DNA from: Actinomycetota bacterium
Lineage (GTDB): Bacteria; Actinomycetota; Thermoleophilia; Gaiellales; Gaiellaceae
Direction: 5' to 3'
Length of the DNA stretch: 5,841 nt
NCBI GenBank assembly: GCA_013698195.1
Contig: JACCVK010000262.1
Span: forward strand, 1-5,841
The position numbers were made by a program, and so were the translations under genes. Position 1 is the first letter of the stretch. Each line of letters starts with the position of its first letter. Positions 1 to 4,801 of this stretch are shown piece by piece. The notes under the pieces are model-generated. The model was not told where the DNA came from. It made no database searches and saw only the letters and a list, made by a program, of their open reading frames with translations.

Positions 1-351
1 GTCGGCGTCGTAGTGCAGGAGCGCGACCCCCGCGGACTCGGCGGCGGCCGCGATCAAGAGGTCAGGATGCTTGACGCGGCGATGGTGCAGCCCGCCGTGG
101 TGCGCCAACCGCTCGTGGACGTCGAGCGCACGACGGAACTCGACAGGACCGATTGGGCACTGGGGCAGGTGATCGAGCTCGAGCCGCCGCGCGCTCAGCT
201 CCGGGCCGTTGCGCGCAGTGTGTAGAAGCTCGAGCTTGACGGCGTCACACGTGGCGATCTGGCGCGTCGCGACAAGACCGTCGAAGGTCGACCGGACCTC
301 CGGCAAACGGCGCGACGCGAACCAGGCACTGGAATCAGCGAGTTCGGTCAT
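1..351 (-). CDS. vapC: VapC-like PIN-domain ribonuclease toxin (3' end cut off by the window edge)
   Basis: Read directly on the minus strand from ATG at 351, 117 codons stay open to the window edge; the C-terminus (family length is about 130-140 aa) lies outside. PIN-domain toxins are metal-dependent ribonucleases that cleave tRNA, rRNA or mRNA and are held inactive by their antitoxin. The acidic quartet is visible: D6 in LADSSAW near the N-terminus, E41 in VKLELLHTA, D97 in KHPDLLIAAAAE, and D115 or D117 in LHYDAD at the edge. The HPDLLIAAAAE-x5-LLHYDAD stretch is highly typical of actinobacterial VapC proteins. The ATG overlaps the vapB 3' end by 17 bp, so translation is probably coupled. 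GAGG sits directly against the ATG, too close for a normal ribosome site. I see no upstream in-frame start. Family assignment is strong; the RNA target cannot be read from sequence. Confidence 0.88.
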   Translation of the reverse strand, partial: MTELADSSAWFASRRLPEVRSTFDGLVATRQIATCDAVKLELLHTARNGPELSARRLELDHLPQCPIGPVEFRRALDVHERLAHHGGLHHRRVKHPDLLIAAAAESAGVALLHYDAD

Positions 352-562
352 CCTCGGCGACGGAGCGCGGCCGCCGCATTCGTTCGAGGTCCTCGAGAGT
401 CATGTCCCCCAGATCCCACTCCGCGAGCCGCTTCAGCGCGTCCAGTCGGATCACGTCCTCGAGCGCCTTGTGCACGGTGTCGGTCGTCCCATTCGTCGCG
501 AGGATCTGTCGCGCATGCGCGACGAGATCGAAGTCGAGGTTGAGCGAGGTGCGCTTGATCAT
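335..562 (-). CDS. vapB: VapB-like antitoxin, ribbon-helix-helix type
   Basis: A 75-aa protein starting MIKRTSLNLDFDLVAHARQ. Residues 2-8 (IKRTSLN) look like the DNA-contacting beta strand of a ribbon-helix-helix dimer. Helices follow at about 11-22 and 26-40 with a turn at TNGTTDT. The charged C-terminal part (from about 45, with LGDMTLEDLERMRRPR) would be the flexible toxin-neutralising tail. The antitoxin should bind VapC in the cytoplasm and, as a complex, repress its own promoter. ATG 562 is chosen because a clear GGGAGG ribosome site lies 9 nt upstream and because the ribbon-helix-helix fold starts exactly there. A longer reading from TTG at 610 would add 16 residues unlike the family. 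It is directly upstream of and overlaps vapC, the standard antitoxin-first order. Confidence 0.88.
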   Translation of the reverse strand: MIKRTSLNLDFDLVAHARQILATNGTTDTVHKALEDVIRLDALKRLAEWDLGDMTLEDLERMRRPRSVAEDDRTR

Positions 563-566
563 GTCA

Positions 567-597
567 GTATGCCTCCCTCTTGAGAGCAGAAGCATAC
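567..597. promoter_or_regulatory. Nested inverted repeat upstream of vapB, candidate VapBC operator
   Basis: GTATGC at 567-572 and GCATAC at 592-597 form perfect 6-bp arms around a 19-bp spacer. Inside the spacer, CTCT (577-580) and AGAG (583-586) form a second inverted repeat with almost the same centre (581.5 against 582). VapBC complexes commonly autoregulate by binding inverted repeats at their promoter, so this is the natural operator candidate. On the minus strand TATGCT (591-596) resembles a -10 hexamer and lies inside the upstream arm. A matching -35 at correct spacing is not evident. Confidence 0.5.
572..580 (-). promoter_or_regulatory. Ribosome binding site of vapB
   Basis: On the minus strand AGAGGGAGG ends 9 nt before the ATG at 562. 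It is the clearest Shine-Dalgarno match in the window and decides the antitoxin start. It lies inside the inverted repeat at 567-597, so repressor binding or mRNA folding there could affect translation as well as transcription. Confidence 0.7.
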
Positions 598-613
598 AAG
601 AGTGTGTCAATCG

Positions 614-623
614 CTCATATGAG
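614..623. repeat. 10-bp perfect palindrome CTCATATGAG
   Basis: A fully self-complementary, AT-richer decamer lies between the dehydratase stop (630-632) and vapB. Next to it, on the minus strand, is a perfect TTGACA (605-610), but no -10 hexamer follows at 16-18 nt. The palindrome could be a regulator site for the vapBC promoter or for nothing at all. With its 67-bp gap it stands out from the GC-rich surroundings. Confidence 0.4.
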
Positions 624-629
624 ACTGCG

Positions 630-1808
630 CTAGCGAGCGGTACCCGCAGGCCACGGGTGCTCGGAGACCACGGGCTCGACGACCTCGACGCCCCACCCCG
701 GGCCGGCGGGGATACGAAGCTCGCCGCCCTGGATCTCCGGCACGGCCGTCACGAGCTCGTCCCGCCAGGGGACGTCGTCCACGTCGAATTCGAGGATGCG
801 TGCATTCGGAATCGCAGCGCACCACTGAGCGCCGATGAACGTGGCCAGGTGCGAGTAGTAGTTGTGCGGCGCGCAGTTGACCTCGAACGTCTCGGCGAGG
901 TCCGCGATCTTCTTCGCCTGGTGAAAGCCGTTCCAGATGACGTCCACCGACGCCACGTCCAGGGCAGCGGCCTCGAGGAACGGGCGGAACGCGCGCGCGC
1001 CATACAGGTTCTCGCCTGAGCAGATCGGCATCGGCGCCCGCCCACGCACGACGGCGAGCGCCGCGGGATCGAAGAGGTCCACCTCGAGCCAGAGGGGGTC
1101 GAACGGGTCGAGCGCTCGAGCAACGCGGAGGCAGCCTTCGGGCTCGAGGTTGAAGTTGAGGTCGACGATCGGCCGCGCCTCGCCGCCGGTGCCGAGACGG
1201 AATGCCTCGAGCAGCCGCACGAGCGCGTGCGCGATCTCGTCCGCGCCGAGTGATCCCCCGCCCGAGTCAAACCCGGGCATGAGCACAGCCGGCTCCTCGC
1301 CCGGGATGACGATGTTCGTCTTGAAGGCGCCGTAGCCGCGCTCGACCACCTCGCGGCCGAGCGCCTCGACCTCGTCGTACGAGGCGAGCTTCCGCGTCCC
1401 GGTCACCTCGAAGGCACGTGCACGTGTGGTCCCGCAATGAGACCAGTACACCGGGATCGTCTCGCGCGTCGGCCCACCGAAGAGCTCGTAGACGGGGACC
1501 TCGAGTGCCTTCCCTTTCAAGTCGAGGAGCGCGTTCTCGATCCCGCCGATCGCTTTTGCGATCACCGATCCCGGGCTCTGCCGGGTCGCGCGGTAGAGGT
1601 CCCAGTAGATCCGCTCGACGGCGCGGGGATCCTGACCGACGACGAGCGGCGCGAGGTCCTCGACGATCCCGGCGAGTCCGCGCGGCGACCCGTGCGAGTC
1701 GGTGATCTCAGCCCAGCCGACGAGACCGTCGTCAGTCGTCGCCTTGAGGAAGATCCACGGCCGCCAGCCGGCGTCGCAGAAGAGCGTCTCGAGGCTCGCG
1801 ACCTTCAT
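630..1808 (-). CDS. Enolase-superfamily enzyme, mandelate racemase/muconate lactonizing type; probable acid-sugar dehydratase
   Basis: A complete 392-aa protein, usual family length. The capping domain covers about 1-125 and includes the signature AIGGIENALLDLKGKALEVPVYELFGG (86-112 region). The barrel follows. Metal ligands are D216 (IVDLNFN), E242 (WLEVDLF) and E266 (CSGENLYG), spaced 26 and 24 residues as in mandelate racemase. D289 and H315 (CAPHNYYSH) have the spacing of the catalytic Asp-His dyad, and E340 (ILEFD) follows. K163 sits in FKTN, where mandelate racemase has K-x-K, so the second lysine is asparagine. A glycine-rich loop (about 168-187, PGEEPAVLMPGF) is inserted after it. Such enzymes abstract the proton alpha to a carboxylate, and most relatives dehydrate aldonic or aldaric acids to 2-keto-3-deoxy acids. 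The substrate cannot be named. Start ATG 1808 lacks a Shine-Dalgarno site. The neighbour across the upstream gap is divergent, so this is transcribed alone or with vapBC. Confidence 0.9.
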   Translation of the reverse strand: MKVASLETLFCDAGWRPWIFLKATTDDGLVGWAEITDSHGSPRGLAGIVEDLAPLVVGQDPRAVERIYWDLYRATRQSPGSVIAKAIGGIENALLDLKGKALEVPVYELFGGPTRETIPVYWSHCGTTRARAFEVTGTRKLASYDEVEALGREVVERGYGAFKTNIVIPGEEPAVLMPGFDSGGGSLGADEIAHALVRLLEAFRLGTGGEARPIVDLNFNLEPEGCLRVARALDPFDPLWLEVDLFDPAALAVVRGRAPMPICSGENLYGARAFRPFLEAAALDVASVDVIWNGFHQAKKIADLAETFEVNCAPHNYYSHLATFIGAQWCAAIPNARILEFDVDDVPWRDELVTAVPEIQGGELRIPAGPGWGVEVVEPVVSEHPWPAGTAR

Positions 1809-1816
1809 GACCGCGG

Positions 1817-1846
1817 AGCATACGAGCGCTCGCGACGGTCAGTCCA
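1817..1846 (-). promoter_or_regulatory. Candidate promoter of the dehydratase gene with a 10-bp palindrome in its spacer; possibly leaderless
   Basis: On the minus strand, TGGACT (1841-1846, -35-like) and TATGCT (1817-1822, -10-like) are 18 nt apart. Only 8 nt separate the -10 box from the ATG at 1808, so the transcript would start within about 2 nt of the start codon. This agrees with the absence of a ribosome binding site. The spacer contains CGAGCGCTCG (1823-1832), a perfect palindrome placed where a repressor would block polymerase. Leaderless mRNAs are common in high-GC actinobacteria; applying that here is inference. Confidence 0.45.
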
Positions 1847-1858
1847 GGAGACTCCGCC

Positions 1859-1878
1859 ACGACGCGCGTCCGCGTCGT
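1859..1878. repeat. 8-bp inverted repeat with 4-nt loop in the divergent intergenic region
   Basis: ACGACGCG (1859-1866) and CGCGTCGT (1871-1878) are perfect complements around CGTC. The alternative decamer GACGCGCGTC (1861-1870) is also fully palindromic. The element ends 20 nt before the ATG of the membrane protein gene, so it could be a DNA operator or a 5'-leader hairpin. No convincing plus-strand promoter hexamers were found in 1809-1898. Confidence 0.4.
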
Positions 1879-1898
1879 CTGAGAGCCTGCGCGCGACC

Positions 1899-3125
1899 AT
1901 GTCGGCCGAGCCACCCGTACGTCCGGGACTTCCGAGGCCGGTGTACGCGATCGCCATGGCGACCGCGGTGCTCGTCGCATTCGCATCCTGGCCGCTTCCG
2001 CGCATCACGCCGGACGCGGCCGTCTACCTGACTGGTGCGGAGGCGATTGCGGACACGGGCCGCTACGAGAGCTGCATACGCGATGTGACCGAGTACGCAC
2101 CCGGCTACCCGGTAGCGCTTGCCGGCCTGATCGTCGCCGGGCTCGACGCACCCGACGCCGCGAGCCTCGTGAACGTGCTCGCGGCGGCTGTGCTCGTGCT
2201 CGCGGCCGCCGCACTCGCGCTGGCAAGCGGCCTCGGGCGAACCGCTGTCGTCGTCGTCGCCGGCGCCACCGCAGTCGCCCCGGTCACGCTTCGTAACGGC
2301 GCCGCCGCCTGGTCAGAGCTCACCTTCTCCGCTGTCTTGGTTCTCCTGTTGTTGGTTGCACTCAACAACGACCGCGGCCTCGAAGTGCGTCTCAACCGGA
2401 GGCTTGTCCTCGCTCTTGTCCTTGCGTGGGCGCTCTTGCTCGTGCGCTACTCGGGGCTCTTCGTGCTCCCGGCGCTGGCGCTCTCCGCCTGGCTCGGATC
2501 CCGGCACGCCTCGCGGCGCGCTGCGAGAACGGCGCTCTTCACCGGTGCCGTCCTCTCCGTTCCCGCGCTCTGGTATGCGCGCAATCTCTCGCTCGGTTCC
2601 GGCGCCTTCGGATCTCGATCCGAGTCCCGGTTCTCAGTCCTCGAAACACTCGGTCAGGTTCCGGATGGCCTTTCGAGCATCGTGCTGCCCGTCGACGTGC
2701 CGGCGGTCGTAAGAATCGCCGTCCTCGCCCCGCTGCTCGTGGCCTGCTTTCTCGCAGTCCGGCGCCCGTTCGGCGTCGCACAGGTGGTGCTGTTCACCGC
2801 CGTCGCGACGTACGTCGCCGGAGTCGCCATCGCGGCGACACGCACGCTGCTCGACGGTGTCGACGCACGCCTCCTGTCACCCGTGTTCGTGCCTGCCGCC
2901 GTGCTCGTCGCGCTCGGTGTTTGTGGTTACGGGGGACGCATCTGGCCATCGCTCCAAAGGGTGTTGCGCGGATATGCCGTCGCCCTGATCGCGTGCATGG
3001 CGCTCATCGCTCCCGGTATCGCCTGGTACCTCCACGATGCCGAACGCACGCTCCGGCTCGACTTCCCGGTGGACTGCGCTGACTGGCCCTCGCGCTACGA
3101 GGGCCTCGACGCCCCTCCGTCGTAG
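1899..3125 (+). CDS. Multi-spanning membrane protein resembling a GT-C (ArnT/PMT-like) glycosyltransferase
   Basis: A 408-aa polytopic protein. Hydrophobic segments fall at about 14-33, 72-82, 88-110, 114-130, 140-156, 169-199, 212-226, 271-287, 293-313, 325-344 and 358-376, roughly eleven spans. After the first span comes a loop with ITPDAAVYLTGAEAIADTGRY (about 36-56) and TEYAPGYPVALAG. This resembles the first extracytoplasmic loop of GT-C enzymes, where an acidic residue (here D39) is catalytic. WSELTF (138-143), RYSGLFVLP (183-191) and DARLLSPVFVPA (322-333) also look like this fold. GT-C enzymes transfer sugars from polyprenyl-phosphate donors on the outer face of the membrane. At 408 aa it is short for the group and lacks a large soluble C-terminal domain. 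ATG 1899 is chosen because the membrane-protein sequence begins there. The reading frame is open back to 1437, but that part is antisense to the dehydratase. The ribosome site is weak. The 3' end overlaps the convergent cytidylyltransferase gene by 31 bp. Fold-level call only; acceptor and donor unknown. Confidence 0.72.
   Translation: MSAEPPVRPGLPRPVYAIAMATAVLVAFASWPLPRITPDAAVYLTGAEAIADTGRYESCIRDVTEYAPGYPVALAGLIVAGLDAPDAASLVNVLAAAVLVLAAAALALASGLGRTAVVVVAGATAVAPVTLRNGAAAWSELTFSAVLVLLLLVALNNDRGLEVRLNRRLVLALVLAWALLLVRYSGLFVLPALALSAWLGSRHASRRAARTALFTGAVLSVPALWYARNLSLGSGAFGSRSESRFSVLETLGQVPDGLSSIVLPVDVPAVVRIAVLAPLLVACFLAVRRPFGVAQVVLFTAVATYVAGVAIAATRTLLDGVDARLLSPVFVPAAVLVALGVCGYGGRIWPSLQRVLRGYAVALIACMALIAPGIAWYLHDAERTLRLDFPVDCADWPSRYEGLDAPPS
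3085..3105. terminator. Hairpin 1 in the convergent overlap (8-bp perfect stem), possible bidirectional terminator
   Basis: GGCCCTCG (3085-3092) and CGAGGGCC (3098-3105) pair perfectly around the 5-nt loop CGCTA. The loop contains the stop codon of the minus-strand cytidylyltransferase gene (3095-3097). No T-run follows on either strand, so it would be a U-less terminator or an mRNA 3'-end stabiliser. Confidence 0.45.
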
Positions 3126-3892
3126 GCGTCGTGCGCGACCAGAGGAAGGGTCGCGCGCCCGTTCGCAACGAGCCGCTCGGCGCGCGCCCAATCCTCCTCA
3201 TCGTCCACGTTGAACCCCTCGTAGCCTTCTGTGAGAAACGGCGCGACGACACGGCCTTCTCGCGTACCGGTCTCGCCGACGACCCGCGTCCACGCGATCT
3301 CGAGGGCGCTGTTCTGGACGTAGACCGGCGGGAGCGCCTGGTATTGACCCGCGTGCCAGGCGACTTCAAGGTGCGACTGATCGAGAACGGGGCGCATGGT
3401 TCGTCCGTCGTCCGCGAGCACCCACGTCTTGCCGGGATGCTGCTTCACGGGCTCGACGGCGCGAATCGAGTCGGCCTCCGGCGTCGCGAGCAGTTGCTCG
3501 TAGCCGCGCCGTACCGTGCCGGGCCCGCGGAACGGATTCGTGGCGCGGATGATTGCGAAGACGTCGTAGCGCTCTTCGAGCCGCTCGAGCGTGTCGCGAA
3601 GCCACTCGACATCCGGTGACGTCGAGGTCGCGTACTCGGCGGGACGGAGGAACGGAACCTCCGCGTCGTAGTGGCGCGCGACGGCGGCGATCTCCTCCGA
3701 GTCCGTGGAGACGACGACCCGTTTGAAGATTCCACTCTGACGGGCTGTCTCGACCGCGTACGCAAGCAGCGGATGACCGGCCAGGACCCGCACGTTTTTT
3801 CCAGGCACTCGCTCCGACCCCGAGCGGGCGGGGATGAACGCGATGGCGCTCGGCCTGGTGGTCTTGGGCGCCGTGTCGCCGGACGCGGTCAC
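3095..3892 (-). CDS. NeuA/SpsF-type cytidylyltransferase (acylneuraminate cytidylyltransferase family)
   Basis: A 265-aa protein, start GTG at 3892, fitting the family's 220-270 aa. Such enzymes transfer CMP from CTP to a sugar acid and release pyrophosphate in the cytoplasm. The nucleotide-binding motif IPARSGSERVPGKN is at 20-33; it mixes the NeuA ending (GKN) with the S-x-R-x-PGK pattern of KDO cytidylyltransferases. VVVSTDSEEIA (59-69), RPAEYATSTSPDVEWL (83-98), AIIRATNPFRGPGTV (113-127) and YVQNSALEIAW (191-201) match successive family motifs. FNVDDEEDWARAE (227-239) matches the C-terminal metal and dimer region, where many relatives have D-x-D; here it reads N228-V-D230. The GTG shares GTGA with the stop of the preceding gene, and GGAG lies 5 nt upstream, so translation is probably coupled. 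No NeuB or NeuC homologue is in the window, so the acid it activates is unknown. Confidence 0.88.
   Translation of the reverse strand: MTASGDTAPKTTRPSAIAFIPARSGSERVPGKNVRVLAGHPLLAYAVETARQSGIFKRVVVSTDSEEIAAVARHYDAEVPFLRPAEYATSTSPDVEWLRDTLERLEERYDVFAIIRATNPFRGPGTVRRGYEQLLATPEADSIRAVEPVKQHPGKTWVLADDGRTMRPVLDQSHLEVAWHAGQYQALPPVYVQNSALEIAWTRVVGETGTREGRVVAPFLTEGYEGFNVDDEEDWARAERLVANGRATLPLVAHDAYDGGASRPS
3107..3131. terminator. Hairpin 2 in the convergent overlap (7-bp perfect stem)
   Basis: CGACGCC (3107-3113) pairs with GGCGTCG (3125-3131) across an 11-nt loop. The stop codon of the plus-strand membrane protein gene (3123-3125) lies at the loop/stem boundary. It shares base 3131 with hairpin 3, so the two compete slightly. 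Confidence 0.35.
3131..3158 (+). terminator. Hairpin 3 just after the membrane protein stop, best terminator candidate for that gene
   Basis: GCGCGACC (3133-3140) pairs perfectly with GGTCGCGC (3149-3156) around the loop AGAGGAAG. In plus-strand RNA the stem extends to 10 pairs with a U-G wobble (3132/3157) and a G-C (3131/3158). It begins 5 nt after the stop at 3125. The wobble works only in plus-strand RNA, so the hairpin favours the membrane protein transcript. It lies within the 3' coding part of the opposing gene, and there is no T-run. Confidence 0.45.
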
Positions 3893-4800
3893 TCCGGCTC
3901 CGACACGATGTGCGCCGAGGCGTTCTCGAAGAGCTCGGCAAGCGCCGGGCACGGCACTCCCAGTCGCTCGCCAGCACGCACGACGGAGCCCGTGATCGCG
4001 TCGAGCTCGGAGGGGCGGCCCGCTTCGACGTCGCGGGCGGTCGACGTGGTCAGGTCGTCGTCCAACTCCCTGATGATCGCCCACTGCGTCGAGGGAAGCA
4101 GCATGACGCCATCGGCCACCGCGATCGCACACGCCTCGTCGAGTGCATCCTCGAGCACGCTACGCCAGGCCCGATCGTCCAAGAGCTCCCCGAGTGTCCG
4201 GTGCGAATACGACGTCGCGGCAGCGAGGACCGCGAGCCGGGCGGCCTTGTCCCAGAGGACGTGCTTCTCGCTTTCGCCGATCAGGACTTCGAACGCCCCG
4301 CGGTCGAGCAATCTGGCAACACTTTCGAGCTCGTCGAGCGGAAGATCGCTGGACGCGATCGAGACGAGCGCAGACTGACTCTTCTGGATGATCTGCACCC
4401 GCCCGACCCGATGCGCCTCGAAGCGCGAGATCGTGCCGGCGGCGACCCGCGGCCCGAGCCGCTCGCGCACCGTGTCGACGTGCTCGAGCCCATTCAGGAG
4501 CGGGATCACCACTCCGTCCGCAACCGCGGCTGGATCAACCTGCTCGAGCGCCTCCTCGAGTTGATACGCCTTCACGGTGACGAGGAGGACGCGAACCGGT
4601 TGCGTCAGCTCCTCACGTACCTCGACACGCGCGCCGAGCGGCTCCCCGCCGTCCACCTCGAGTGAGAGACCGGAGAGCGCAAGGATGCCGGCCATGTCCT
4701 TCCGCGGGATGCACACCGTATCGACGCCCGCAGCAGCCAGATGAACGGCGAGCGCGCCGCCCACAGCACCGGGGCCAAGGATCGCGACGGTGTCGTTCAC
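3889..4800 (-). CDS. Ketopantoate-reductase-fold NAD(P)-dependent dehydrogenase (ApbA/PanE family) with altered active site
   Basis: A 303-aa protein, normal family length, beginning at GTG 4800, one base after the stop of the aldehyde dehydrogenase gene. The N-terminal Rossmann domain has GPGAVGG at 9-15, VTVKAYQ at 75-80 and LLNGLEH at 101-107 (N103 matches the family's conserved Asn). The C-terminal helical domain has VLWDKAARLAVL at 181-192 (K185 in the place of the catalytic Lys), then TTSTARDVEAGRPSELDAITG at 251-271, including E265 for the conserved Glu. In E. coli PanE two asparagines follow the catalytic Lys at +4 and +8; here those places appear to be L189 and A193. The protein probably reduces a 2-keto or similar group with NADPH, but the changes and the operon argue against a housekeeping pantothenate role. 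No strong Shine-Dalgarno site is present; translation is likely coupled at both ends. Confidence 0.87.
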   Translation of the reverse strand: MNDTVAILGPGAVGGALAVHLAAAGVDTVCIPRKDMAGILALSGLSLEVDGGEPLGARVEVREELTQPVRVLLVTVKAYQLEEALEQVDPAAVADGVVIPLLNGLEHVDTVRERLGPRVAAGTISRFEAHRVGRVQIIQKSQSALVSIASSDLPLDELESVARLLDRGAFEVLIGESEKHVLWDKAARLAVLAAATSYSHRTLGELLDDRAWRSVLEDALDEACAIAVADGVMLLPSTQWAIIRELDDDLTTSTARDVEAGRPSELDAITGSVVRAGERLGVPCPALAELFENASAHIVSEPE

Positions 4801-4801
4801 T

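Noticed and set aside
563..610. TTG start at 610 for vapB
   Set aside because: The extra 16 residues (with SCMLLLSRGRH) are unlike the family, and the ATG at 562 has a strong ribosome binding site 9 nt upstream.
605..610. TTGACA as a complete vapB promoter -35
   Set aside because: At 16-18 nt spacing there is only GC-rich sequence with no -10-like hexamer; TATGCT is just 8 nt away. Reported as an observation only.
402..1019. Long plus-strand open frames opposite the vapB and dehydratase genes, and similar frames elsewhere
   Set aside because: They show the Arg/Ser/Ala/Pro-rich composition of antisense frames in GC-rich DNA, have no recognisable domain, and cover genes with clear family motifs.
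1437..1898. Long N-terminal extension of the membrane protein frame back to 1437
   Set aside because: The added 154 residues are charged, low in hydrophobicity and lie antisense to the well-conserved dehydratase. The membrane-protein character begins at ATG 1899.
3893..4132. Upstream extension of the cytidylyltransferase frame to 4132
   Set aside because: It lies within the reductase coding region in another frame and is Arg-rich without family similarity. GTG 3892 gives the GTGA overlap and places the IPAR motif near the N-terminus as expected.
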